Source: Metopolophium dirhodum (Eukaryota > Arthropoda > Insecta > Hemiptera > Aphididae). From it: 64,000 bases of DNA. The DNA lies in assembly GCF_019925205.1 (NCBI RefSeq), contig NC_083560.1, forward strand, positions 96,934,083-96,998,082, given 5' to 3'. The notes beneath the pieces are model-generated. The model was not told the DNA's origin. It saw nothing but the letters and a program-made list of their open reading frames with translations, and ran no database searches. Shown here piece by piece: positions 9,160 through 19,825 of this stretch; the stretch's first letter is position 1, and each line of letters begins with the position of its first letter. The translations under genes were made by a program, and so were the position numbers.

Positions 9160-10485
9160 ATGAATTCAATAACGTTAACGGACCAGTCGTCGGTTTTTTG
9201 GTACGAGTTTGAAACGTTTTGTAAAAAAATACACGCACCTGAAACTTTGGACTTGAATAAAACTGTGAGTAAAAACAATATACGAGATTACAAAGATTTA
9301 GATTTGGATAATCTTCAAAAAATTTCAAACGAAATACCGACAAACAAATACATCAACGTCGACGGGATGAATGAAATTTTATCAAAAATATCAAACGATA
9401 ATTATCAAAAAAAAATACAAACAGGTGGTGACATAACTGATTGTTTGTCTATAGACGATGTCGAATTATCCGTAAAAAGTGTTTTTTTTTTTGACAATTT
9501 TATAAATTGTTTTGGAAATTATTATACGATACGTGTAATTGACGATAATGTCATCTGGATCGAAGCTATTAAACTTTTTACATATTTAAAATATACAGAT
9601 CCCGAAGACACGTTAAATTTAGTCATTTATAAAGACCGAAGAAAATTAAAAGAATTTCAAAAAATGTCAACTAAATTTACAATAAAAAACACGTTGCCTT
9701 CTACAGAAACATTGGACGACGGTTTGGATTTTATAAACCAACAAGCTTGTCAATATTTAGATGAAAAATATGGAAAATCCGAATTGATCAGGTTTTGGAA
9801 AAAATTCATCGAAGAATTTTCCGAAACGCGTTCAGATTCGTATAATCGTAAGCGTGTCTGTAAGCAAAACAATACCGATCAAGATATTGTAAACGATAAC
9901 TGTATCGCGTTTATATGGGACCAGATCCTATCAACATATCGTATATCTTATAATATGGATGTTACATTATTTGATAAAACGTATAAATACGTGTTACGTT
10001 ACGGAGACGTTTTACCCAAACATAGATTGTCTAACAATTTTATAAAACACAAAAATTCTTCAATAGTCATTGGTAAAGAATTTATTGTAAAAAATCCAAA
10101 ACACGAATGGCAAATTTTCAAAAAACAAAATCCAGACATAATGTTTGGTTTAGAGATTGTAAATCATGATTTCAATGAATTTCGTATATTAGACGTGTTC
10201 AAACTGCGAGAGAAATACGAATTTTTTAAAAACATAAAAGATCGTAAACTTGTATTGAATTTATTATTCAATATGCCTACGATTGTGGAAATAATGAATG
10301 CAGAATTGTCATATTACAATCAAATGAACTTGAAAAATTTTGACGAATGTATTGCTCGGTGTTTGACAACTGACATATGGCGACTGTTTAATAATTTAAA
10401 CAATCAAGTAACCTGTCCGACCGCAGTGATTTTTAAAAATAAAAAAAATATCGGCGGTTCAACTACAACAGTTTGGCAAAATTAA
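9160..10485 (+). CDS. Uncharacterised 441-residue protein
   Basis: The frame is open from 9073, but the first ATG is at 9160, just after a TATA box and initiator-like sequence, so I use that start (441 residues). No membrane segment or zinc motif. At about residues 140-175 there is a segment (IWIEAIKLFTYLKY, then charged residues) that loosely resembles the core of a Bro-N/KilA-N DNA-binding domain; this is a weak match by eye. The remainder is Lys/Asn/Asp-rich and globular in appearance. Codon use and composition match the neighbouring virus-like genes. P47 or another transcription factor of the nudivirus set cannot be excluded. Confidence 0.78.
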   Translation: MNSITLTDQSSVFWYEFETFCKKIHAPETLDLNKTVSKNNIRDYKDLDLDNLQKISNEIPTNKYINVDGMNEILSKISNDNYQKKIQTGGDITDCLSIDDVELSVKSVFFFDNFINCFGNYYTIRVIDDNVIWIEAIKLFTYLKYTDPEDTLNLVIYKDRRKLKEFQKMSTKFTIKNTLPSTETLDDGLDFINQQACQYLDEKYGKSELIRFWKKFIEEFSETRSDSYNRKRVCKQNNTDQDIVNDNCIAFIWDQILSTYRISYNMDVTLFDKTYKYVLRYGDVLPKHRLSNNFIKHKNSSIVIGKEFIVKNPKHEWQIFKKQNPDIMFGLEIVNHDFNEFRILDVFKLREKYEFFKNIKDRKLVLNLLFNMPTIVEIMNAELSYYNQMNLKNFDECIARCLTTDIWRLFNNLNNQVTCPTAVIFKNKKNIGGSTTTVWQN

Positions 10486-10687
10486 GAAAACTACAAATAT
10501 TTTTGTAAAAATATATAATTCATAACATTTCTATTGTTATTTTTATATATATATATTGTATATTATAATATAATATTTATAAAATGTGAATAAAACTATA
10601 AAATCTATATCTATATTGATAATTCTCTAGTGTTATTTTTTTTTTTATATATATTAATATACATTATAATAAAATAATATTTATATT

Positions 10688-11047
10688 TTACGTAGCCTTT
10701 TTAGTTTCTCTTAACAGTTTTACTTTTTCTGCATTCAATGACCGTTTTTCGTTAGGTTTATAATGATCTTTTACAATAATTGGTAAAGATTCAGGTTTAT
10801 CTTTGGTTTTTCGGTAAAACGCATGAAATACTATACCCACTGCTATGCAAATTAATATCAGAAATAAAAACGTTATAAATTTTGGCATCAATAATATTAG
10901 TAAAAAGAACGATCCTGTTAACGATACAGTCGTATAGAGTAATTCACTAAACGTAAACATATAAGTTTTTCTCGATATTGACCAAACTAATTCTGTTAGT
11001 CTATCCATAATTTGAGGAACGTTTATATATTGTTCAGTAGACGTCAT
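10688..11047 (-). CDS. Small protein with two membrane segments
   Basis: 119 residues from an ATG. Two adjacent hydrophobic segments at about residues 36-54 and 57-77 are followed by a Lys-rich tail. This suggests an integral envelope or nuclear-membrane protein with a basic tail on one side. Several small envelope proteins are nudivirus/baculovirus core genes (PIF-6, PIF-7, PIF-9, Ac78 type), but I see no signature that allows a name. It reads on the same strand as the next gene to the right. Confidence 0.65.
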   Translation of the reverse strand: MTSTEQYINVPQIMDRLTELVWSISRKTYMFTFSELLYTTVSLTGSFFLLILLMPKFITFLFLILICIAVGIVFHAFYRKTKDKPESLPIIVKDHYKPNEKRSLNAEKVKLLRETKKAT

Positions 11048-11177
11048 TGTTGTTATAAATCTTTTATATCGTTTTCTTCAAATTGTAAAAAATCGTACCA
11101 AGTTAAAAAAACTTTATTTTTAATACACTATAGTTACATAATATATATATATTATAACACTATAATATTGCAATCTA

Positions 11178-11648
11178 TTACACTGAACGGTTTACGATTT
11201 CTATTTTTTTATAATATTGGTCAGCGACGTGTCGTCGCATTCTGTTATCGCATACTGTTATTTTATACAATCTAGCGATTTTACAGATTTGGGCAAAAGG
11301 ACCACGCATGTTGAAAACGTGTGTATATCCTTCGTAGTACAATTGTTCTATAGCCGACCGTATGGAAGTCGTACATCCAAAACTGTCACAATTGTTGACG
11401 CGAAAATGTTCATAATCTTTTTCACTGTTGAATCGTTTGATTCGAAACCCTAAATTTTTACGTTTAGGTTTTACTATTTCGTGCAACTTATACGCAATAG
11501 ATATAGGACGATAATTAGAAACGAAATAATTGTATAAAAACAATTGTTTATTATATGATTCGGCGAATATGCACGAGTCATTAGATTCTAATTGTGCACG
11601 TACCGACGACGACGCATCGTCTGTTTTCGAAAATAATTTTGATGACAT
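11178..11648 (-). CDS. Uncharacterised 156-residue protein, 5' end overlapping the opposite gene
   Basis: The frame is open on the minus strand from 11762 but has no ATG until 11648, giving 156 residues. The C-terminal two thirds look like an ordered, Tyr- and Arg-rich globular domain with several Cys; no known motif was found. Its 5' end overlaps the 5' end of the rightward gene by about 80 bases in antisense, an unusual head-to-head overlap. Which gene uses the shared segment as coding sequence is not certain. Confidence 0.55.
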   Translation of the reverse strand: MSSKLFSKTDDASSSVRAQLESNDSCIFAESYNKQLFLYNYFVSNYRPISIAYKLHEIVKPKRKNLGFRIKRFNSEKDYEHFRVNNCDSFGCTTSIRSAIEQLYYEGYTHVFNMRGPFAQICKIARLYKITVCDNRMRRHVADQYYKKIEIVNRSV

Positions 11649-12261
11649 TGGTTCAAATGTTAAAAATTCAAGTTCAGAAATACCAATCGCGTATAATGAA
11701 CAATCAAATAAAACAAGATATGTATATACGTTATCCGATACAGATTTATCATCAGATTCCAATGGTCTAGTGTGTCGTATTCAAAACGGTCTATATTTAC
11801 GTAGAGAATCGCGATCCGACGAAAAAATAATATTAACCGAATCTGTCATGGTATCGATAATACGCACTGTTTTATTTATGTATATTTGGCAAAAATTTCC
11901 GCGAGAATCAATGTACGATATTGTATACAGTGGGTGTGTCACTCACGAATATACTGACAAAATTTTAGAAAATTTATCTTTAATCGATTTAGTAAAACAA
12001 TTGGACAGTTTTTTTGGTAAAAACTTTTCGGCCGTTTGTCGTCGGCCCGTGAGTATTGTTTATTACGAATACCGATCGACAATAGTGTATTATAATTACG
12101 GAGGTAAAATAGCAACACCTTCGGCGCGAGATTATGTAAACGTTTATCAATTTATCAAAACTCGAATTGCAAAACTTACACCGATCACGGAGTTTATATT
12201 GTCGCGCAACAATAACGATTATAAAATACCGTTACAACAACGTGTAAAACATTGTTATTGA
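11569..12261 (+). CDS. Uncharacterised 230-residue protein
   Basis: The first ATG of this frame is at 11569 (230 residues). The first 65 residues are acidic, Ser/Asp/Asn-rich and probably disordered; the part after about residue 90 is an ordered domain rich in Tyr, Ile and Arg. No zinc ribbon, membrane segment or catalytic motif is seen. Its stop lies 23 bases before the ATG of the following gene on the same strand, so the two may share a transcript. The disordered N-terminus is the part that overlaps the opposite-strand gene. Confidence 0.62.
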   Translation: MHESLDSNCARTDDDASSVFENNFDDIGSNVKNSSSEIPIAYNEQSNKTRYVYTLSDTDLSSDSNGLVCRIQNGLYLRRESRSDEKIILTESVMVSIIRTVLFMYIWQKFPRESMYDIVYSGCVTHEYTDKILENLSLIDLVKQLDSFFGKNFSAVCRRPVSIVYYEYRSTIVYYNYGGKIATPSARDYVNVYQFIKTRIAKLTPITEFILSRNNNDYKIPLQQRVKHCY

Positions 12262-12284
12262 CCTGTGACAAAAACACATGAGTT

Positions 12285-12989
12285 ATGAGCGTATCTCTGG
12301 AATCATGGGAAGGCTTAATATCGACGGTTCAACAATTTTACACTAGAAATTTATTACCGTACTACAACGAAGAATATCTAGCCATGTGTTTAGAAATAAT
12401 GGGATTATGTATTGGAAATAATATGTTTGATTATGTCTTGACAATAGTATCGTTACCGGAACCGATTTGCATAAACAATAAAATAATAGTAATATCGCTA
12501 CCAATGTTACAAAACCTTTTAGATCGTAGTGTTATTTTTTCAGAACATAAATTGGAACAAGTAGATAATTTTGATATTTTTGAACAATATAATATTTTAC
12601 AAAATCCCACAGCAGACGAATTAACTTGTTCGGTAAACGAATATATGATACGTTGGAATAATTATTCTATGGTAAACAGCGGTTTTGACAAAATGACAAC
12701 GAGTCAGACTATTTCTATGGTTATGGTTTTTAGACTGGTATATTGTATAGCGCATTGGTCTCAACATTACAAATCAAAGACCACGTTTACTCAACATGAT
12801 AGATTTGTAGATTTACAAGTTGCAGATTTAAAAAATAAAGTTTCAAAACTGTTAAATCCAAATAAAAAATTAGAAAAAGACGATGACGATACCAATGACG
12901 ACGACGACGACGACGACGACAACGACGATGATAATGTTTTAACAGGTATTTTAAAATTCAAAAACAAATATAAAAAAAGAAAACTTTAA
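12285..12989 (+). CDS. Uncharacterised 234-residue protein with acidic tract and basic tail
   Basis: Starts at an ATG right after the preceding gene. Residues 1-190 look globular. They are followed by an almost pure Asp run at about residues 200-217 (a GAC/GAT repeat in the DNA) and a short Lys/Arg-rich C-terminus. Acidic tracts of this sort are frequent in nuclear or DNA-mimic proteins, but the function is unknown. The Asp tract is a trinucleotide repeat and its length may vary between individuals. Confidence 0.7.
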   Translation: MSVSLESWEGLISTVQQFYTRNLLPYYNEEYLAMCLEIMGLCIGNNMFDYVLTIVSLPEPICINNKIIVISLPMLQNLLDRSVIFSEHKLEQVDNFDIFEQYNILQNPTADELTCSVNEYMIRWNNYSMVNSGFDKMTTSQTISMVMVFRLVYCIAHWSQHYKSKTTFTQHDRFVDLQVADLKNKVSKLLNPNKKLEKDDDDTNDDDDDDDDNDDDNVLTGILKFKNKYKKRKL

Positions 12990-13871
12990 GATGATTAAAA
13001 ATTAAAAAAAAAATTATATTAAATTTTTAATTTTTAAATATTTTAAAAATTGTAAACCGTTTACCCCTCTCCCACCGTACTCGTTATATTTTTTATCCAT
13101 TGTTATTAAATATTATAATAATATTATATTATCAAATAATATGATATACTTATTTATATTTAAGTTTTCGTCTATTATTTGCATAAATGAATATTTTCTA
13201 CAAGAAATTTTTCTTGTACGTGTTTTATTGGTAATGTTAATTCGTCGTCGTTGTTGTTGTCTTTATGTATAAATAACTTATTAAGATATACTTAACATGG
13301 ATATTGCGCAATAAATTCTGTTAAACAATATTGCACCTCGTTAGTCGTTACTGAGAAAACGATTGTCGATAACGATACCGTGTCAAGCGTACGAAAACCT
13401 ATAAATTTTACCATATTGCGTACAGAGTTATAGACTATTAAGTTTTAAAGGCCCACTTTCTAATTAATCATTATCGCATTACAGCAGTCAACGACCGTGT
13501 GGTTTTTACCGCCATAATACACTATTAATGTTAACATTAATTTTAATGTCTTTAAACCTTTGTATAGTAGAATATTTGTAACATAATTTCTAATATATTA
13601 TGAATAATTCAAAATTAAATTAATTTTGTTTTATATTTGAAAACATTATACAATTCAGCAAATATGTAATTACAATCATTATAATATAAATAAATTCTGA
13701 ACCTGATTGAAAAAAAATAATAATATTATAAGACTTATTATAAAATATCAAAATAAAAGGTCATTAATAATTATACAATTACTATTTAATATAAAATATT
13801 ATACGATAAATGTCTACGATACATAATTAAACACTATTGACATATAAAAATAATTACGAATATTTTGAACA
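12990..13871. other. AT-rich intergenic region without a visible gene
   Basis: About 880 bases between convergent genes. Both strands have frequent stops and A/T runs, and no coding frame or RNA gene is recognisable. A short CTC/CCC stretch near 13060-13075 is the only GC-richer part. Confidence 0.4.
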
Positions 13872-15574
13872 TTACAATTTAAGCAATCGGACTAATCGTT
13901 TATTATTTGCTAAAATGTCAGCTCGTGTTTTTAAATATTTAAAAATTTCATTTTTATCGGTTTCATCTCTTTTTATTAAAAGCCATTTTAATTTTTCTGT
14001 CGGCATGTTAAAACTATTTGTAACATAATCCATAACTATAAAAAATTCTATTTTTGTAGACATACAAAATGGACAACAAGAATTTTTATCTAATTTACTC
14101 ATACACAGAATACAACAAATATGTCCACAATCCAAATTAAATGTAAAATCTATTATTTTGTACTCATCATGGCAAATGTGACATTTACATAATTTTTCGC
14201 TTAATTCTACTAACGGATCTTCTAATAATTTGTTGATACTTGAAAGATTTGTAATTGGCAAATTTTCATCATCAAAGTCTTCCACTTCATTTCTCGGAAA
14301 ACCATTATCATCGTAATATCGCTGATCGTATAGAAAAAAAAATAATAATATATATTATATTAAATCATATAGTACCATCGTCGTATCGTTGTGTGTACAC
14401 AACATAAATATTACAAGTATAAAAAGTTGTTAAATATCTACAGATAAATTGTTTGTCGTGATTTATATACAATGTAATCGTATATTATGCAAATATTGTA
14501 AATCGTTTAAGAATCTTATAATTTTTAAATTACCAAATCGTAATCTGTAGGTATAGTAGCAATAGAATCAAAAACAAAAGTATTGTTTTCATTTTGTCGT
14601 TGAAAGTGTTGCTGCTGCTGCTGCTGATGTGCGTCTCGCGGCTCCAAAACAACATTTCCAGTGATATCCGTATCGATTGGCTGTAAAAAAAAATATTATA
14701 TTATAAAATATTATGACAATTTTTTAGTAAATAAAACATTAAATGTCCAAATATCTATTTAGTAATTGTAGATTATGCAAATATAATATTGTAAATCATT
14801 TGGAGAAACATTTTTAAATTACCGAATCGTAATCTGTAGGTATTGTAGTAACAGGATCGGTAACAATTTCACTTTGTCGTTGAAGGTATTGCTGCGGATG
14901 TGAGTCTCGCGTCTCCAAAACAACATCTGTGATATTGTCGTTTGTCTGTAAACAAAAAAAAAAATTATCAATAAAATCCTTCTAACAATTATAAATATTA
15001 TAATATATGTTTATATTTACCAAATTTTCTTCCGTTGTTACAATTATTGGTGATCCTAATAATTCTAGTCCGTTTGACATATTAATTTCTTCTATTAAAA
15101 CGTTCGACGTACACGGTTGTTGTACAGTCTAAAAAAAAAAAATAAATCAACGTTTGCTATTATAATGGTTAAAAATTTATATTACTTGGGAAAATAATGT
15201 TTCATTTTCCCGTAAATAAAGCATTAAATGTCCAAATATCCATTTAGTAAAAGCTACACTTTTTTTTCGGTTTGTCATTTTATAAGCTTCGACGTAAAGT
15301 TTTGGTTCAGAGTAATAACGTTGAGATCTAAGTACCCTTGTAAATAGTACATCGTTTTGGTCTACTGAATTTCCACAAATATTGACAATATCATCTTCGA
15401 GCACTAAATATTCCCTGTATAAACCTATAACAAATTAAAATATAATTTATAATTATTTATAATAATAGCTACACAACCGCGACATTAATGACATTAACCT
15501 TTACCTTTTTTATAAATATATGTGTGTACTAAAAAAATTTCATTTTCGAAAATGAATTGATATACCGGATACAT
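13872..15574 (-). CDS. Six-exon gene for a RING-finger protein
   Basis: Reading on the minus strand I find six exons: 15505-15574 (starts with ATG), 15186-15424, 15021-15128, 14823-14945, 14534-14680 and 13872-14321. Every intron (57-212 bases) begins with GT and ends with AG, and the exons add up to 1137 bases, exactly 378 codons plus a stop. The last exon has a C3HC4-type RING: CHICHDEY, then a CGHICC block and a final CPFC pair, so the product may be an E3 ubiquitin ligase. Exons 4 and 5 encode two similar repeats (VVLE-RD...Q-Q...IPTDYD), so an exon was duplicated; the second has a poly-Gln run. The first exons encode an unrecognised globular domain. Spliced RING genes are normal for hosts and rare in nudiviruses; this could be a captured host gene. 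Confidence 0.75.
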
Positions 15575-16078
15575 TTTTTCAAATCGAAAATGTGTATAGT
15601 GAAACAAACTAGAGACCAAAGACGTACTGAATACGTTTTATTTTCAACAAGTGTGTTTATATAACAATATAACAATAAAGAAGGAAACGGGTATTATTCT
15701 CAGCGCACCAATGAAAAACATATTTCTCCTTTTTTTTTTTAAGTTTCAATCGACTAGGCGGTACTTATTTGTAGTGCATTCAAGACAGCTGGTAATTACT
15801 TACAATAACATGTTATATGATAGTACATATTATTATATATAAATTATTGTTATGTCTTGCATTTTCTTTTTCAACAACAATAACATTATAATAACGTTAA
15901 ATAGTAAATTTTGAATAAAGTATCTAGTTTTTTTGTGTGTATTAAATTATAATTCTGTAACATTACAGTAACGTACTTATTATATTTTGATAAATATATT
16001 GATTTTATAATAATTTGTGTGTAATATTTTATCTTTCTGTCTGTGTATATGAAATAATGCTTAAATTTTCGACTTGAA
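15575..16078. other. AT-rich stretch before the tandem array
   Basis: About 500 bases including the 5' flank of the spliced RING gene. Frames here are broken and of low complexity. The sequence changes abruptly to the 1.87-kb repeat at 16079. I saw no target-site duplication at the array edges. Confidence 0.4.
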
Positions 16079-17951
16079 AATGAAATGAGAAATATTGAAT
16101 TAGAAATTGAGTTTTGTACATAGGAGTAGTGTACGCACAAAATGCACAAAAAAATAAATAATGTATAGAAATTATTAGCTGTGAGCATAGGTATTATAAA
16201 TGAAATAGAAAAAAACCAATATCTAATCAGAGACAGCAGTAACGAAATTGAAATAAGTTATACATTATGTAAAGTGTAGTGTTTATGGTAAGTATGTAGT
16301 ATAAAGTAAGTGTAACATGAGCGAGTAAGTTAATTGTAAGTTAGTGATTAGTTAAAAATGAGTTGTGACAATGCAAATAGTGTACCTAGTGTATAACACC
16401 AACGTTTTGTCATACATTGAAGCGTAATGACGCTAGTATATGTAATTGCTGACCAACAATTATTGGGATAGAGAACCAGCACTTGACATCAATCAGAAAC
16501 TTATGTAGCATAGTATATATTAAAAAGCAGTGTATGTAAAGAATTTTCCGTGTACCTACCAAGTATATGAATACTTTTAAGAGAAATTAATCTGTATCCG
16601 TAACTGAAAATGAACAAAATAAAATTAACTTTTAATTTGTGACTGAACATTGTTAATATATTTAGGAAATAATGTGTTGTGATTGCGAATAAGAATTTAT
16701 CTTTTTCTAGTTACTTATTAAAGTAAGTATTTGTAACTAATTGAAAATGTATGAATGCAAACAAAGTAAAAAATACACAACCAAAATGTATACCTAGTTT
16801 AAGTAGGCAGGTAAATCTACACTGTGATAAGGTTAATCAAATAGTGTAATTAATTATAACAATTGGTAATTGGAATAATGACATGCGTACTTGCTAGCCG
16901 ATTTTGAGAAACTAAATGTCAATGTGAACATGATTTGTCTATAGTGTAGTGTAATGCAAATGTGAATTGTTCAGTAAAATTAATTAAATATATTACCTAC
17001 TCAAAAGCCTGTGCGAATGGATTGATGTCCCGTAACAGCCCGTCTAAGTCTTCGAGTACACTTGGCAATAGACGGTGTGCGGCAGGCAGTAATTGCTGCT
17101 GGTCCCTACGAATCCGGTTTGCCTCGCCGGATTCGACGAAATACAGCTGGCAGAATCTGCGTTGGATAGGATCGTTCCCGATCAAGTCATTACTTATTGT
17201 CCAATATCCCTGCCCATGAACAGTGAACACATTCGGTCCCCGACCTGGCAAGCGCCGTGTGTTTGAGGTCGGTGGAGAAAGCAGCAAATGCCAAAGTGTT
17301 GTTATACCGGCGGATGTTATTTCGGTAGTGTCTACCTTCTACCGAATCTTCAACCAACAACCTCTGTAGTAAATGCGGTGCAGGTGTCAACACACGCGGT
17401 CCTGAAACGGCCATCAGACCGTTATTGCAGCATGTAGAAAAATGATTCGGGCTTGTTTCCTCGCACTTAAAGTGGCGGGCCCTACAATACTCCTGTCCAC
17501 ATTTCCGTCGGCGACAAAATGCATTCTCACTCTCCTTGGAAGCAACTGAGGATCTCTGCCGGGAGCGTTTTCTCCAGCCCACACTTCTCGCATTGTTCTG
17601 TAACAAAGTAACACGGTTTTCTGATTTATTTTACAAAATTGAAATTGATTAATCCTTGTGTAGGTACATGTTTGTAGCGCATACATTGGTGTATTGTTGA
17701 TGTTCTCAGAAGTGTCAACAACAGAGTCTTATTTAATTGATGCTCACACATAATGTCAACAAAAGTAATGTGGTGGTGTAAAAAAATGAAAAAGAGTAGC
17801 ATAATGCAAAATGTATTACAATGTAGAATACAAAGTGTTTTGTTTAAATACACTGAGTTGAAGTGTATTTAAGTACATAAGAAACACAAACAAAAGTAAT
17901 CCGTAGAATTCATTACTCTAACTCTAGGCACGTGTGTTAGTGTTCAATTGA
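16079..17951. repeat. Tandem unit 1 of the 1.87-kb Helitron-derived satellite
   Basis: First of four near-identical head-to-tail units of 1873-1874 bases. The unit carries a Helitron-like coding remnant on its minus strand (16997-17606). Unit 1 differs from units 2 and 3 by only a handful of substitutions and small A-run changes, so the amplification is recent. Confidence 0.93.
16997..17606 (-). pseudogene. Helitron replicase/helicase fragment, frameshifted (unit 1)
   Basis: Two overlapping minus-strand frames together read as the N-terminal part of a Helitron Rep/helicase protein: a CCNNG block, then NNIRRYN, then GPNVFTVHGQGYW, QLYF and a final NPFAQAF. A one-base frame change near 17240-17290 separates the halves. 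The fragment begins at an AG acceptor-like site near 17597 and stops after NPFAQAF, so it looks like one exon or a captured piece, not an active element. Present with the same lesion in all four units. Confidence 0.75.
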
Positions 17952-19825
17952 AATGAAATGAGAAATATTGAATTAGAAGTTGAGTTTTGTACATAGGAGT
18001 AGTGTACGCACAAAATGCACAAAAAAATAAATAATGTATAGAAATTATTAGCTGTGAGCATAGGTATTATAAATGAAATAGAAAAAAACCAATATCTAAT
18101 CAGAGACAGCAGTAACGAAATTGAAATAAGTTATACATTATGTAAAGTGTAGTGTCTATGGTAAGTATGTAGTATAAAGTAAGTGTAACATGAGCGAGTA
18201 AGTTAATTGTAAGTTAGTGATTAGTAAAAAAATGAGTTGTGACAATGCAAATAGTGTACCTAGTGTATAACACCAACGTTTTGTCATACATTGAAGCGTA
18301 ATGACGCTAGTATATGTAATTGCTGACCAACAATTATTGGGATAGAGAACCAGCACTTGACATCAATCAGAAACTTATGTAGCATAGTATATATTAAAAA
18401 GCAGTGTATGTAAAGAATTTTCCGTGTACCTACCAAGTATATGAATACTTTTAAGAGAAATTAATCTGTATCCGTAACTGAAAATGAACAAAATAAAATT
18501 AACTTTTAATTTGTGACTGAACATTGTTAATATATTTAGGAAATAATGTGTTGTGATTGCGAATAAGAATTTATCTTTTTCTAGTTACTTATTAAAGTAA
18601 GTATTTGTAACTAATTGAAAATGTATGAATGCAAACAAAGTAAAAAATACACAACCAAAATGTATACCTAGTTTAAGTAGGCAGGTAAATCTACACTGTG
18701 ATAAGGTTAATCAAATAGTGTAATTAATTATAACAATTGGTAATTGGAATAATGACATGCGTACTTGCTAGCCGATTTTGAGAAACTAAATGTCAATGTG
18801 AACATGATTTGTCTATAGTGTAGTGTAATGCAAATGTGAATTGTTCAGTAAAATTAATTAAATATATTACCTACTCAAAAGCCTGTGCGAATGGATTGAT
18901 GTCCCGTAACAGCCCGTCTAAGTCTTCGAGTACACTTGGCAATAGACGGTGTGCGGCAGGCAGTAATTGCTGCTGGTCCCTACGAATCCGGTTTGCCTCG
19001 CCGGATTCGACGAAATACAGCTGGCAGAATCTGCGTTGGATAGGATCGTTCCCGATCAAGTCATTACTTATTGTCCAATATCCCTGCCCATGAACAGTGA
19101 ACACATTCGGTCCCCGACCTGGCAAGCGCCGTGTGTTTGAGGTCGGTGGAGAAAGCAGCAAATGCCAAAGTGTTGTTATACCGGCGGATGTTATTTCGGT
19201 AGTGTCTACCTTCTACCGAATCTTCAACCAACAACCTCTGTAGTAAATGCGGTGCAGGTGTCAACACACGCGGTCCTGAAACGGCCATCAGACCGTTATT
19301 GCAGCATGTAGAAAAATGATTCGGGCTTGTTTCCTCGCACTTAAAGTGGCGGGCCCTACAATACTCCTGTCCACATTTCCGTCGGCGACAAAATGCATTC
19401 TCACTCTCCTTGGAAGCAACTGAGGATCTCTGCCGGGAGCGTTTTCTCCAGCCCACACTTCTCGCATTGTTCTGTAACAAAGTAACACGGTTTTCTGATT
19501 TATTTTACAAAATTGAAATCGATTAATCCTTGTGTAGGTACATGTTTGTAGCGCATACATTGGTGTATTGTTGATGTTCTCAGAAGTGTCAACAACAGAG
19601 TCTTATTTAATTGATGCTCACACATAATGTCAACAAAAGTAATGTGGTGGTGTAAAAAAATGAAAAAGAGTAGCATAATGCAAAATGTATTACAATGTAG
19701 AATACAAAGTGTTTTGTTTAAATACACTGAGTTGAAGTGTATTTAAGTACATAAGAAACACAAACAAAAGTAATCCGTAGAATTCATTACTCTAACTCTA
19801 GGCACGTGTGTTAGTGTTCAATTGA
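17952..19825. repeat. Tandem unit 2 of the 1.87-kb satellite
   Basis: 1874 bases, near-identical to unit 1. Joined directly to its neighbours at the AATGAAATGAG start. Confidence 0.93.
18871..19480 (-). pseudogene. Helitron fragment, frameshifted (unit 2)
   Basis: Same reading frames and same frame break as in unit 1; the predicted residues are unchanged. Confidence 0.75.

Noticed and set aside
15886..16188. 100-codon low-complexity frame crossing the left edge of the tandem array
   Set aside because: It runs across the junction between unrelated sequences, so it cannot be an old gene.
16962..17219. 85-codon plus-strand frame repeated in all four tandem units
   Set aside because: It is the complement of the Helitron-derived reading frame and has no recognisable product.
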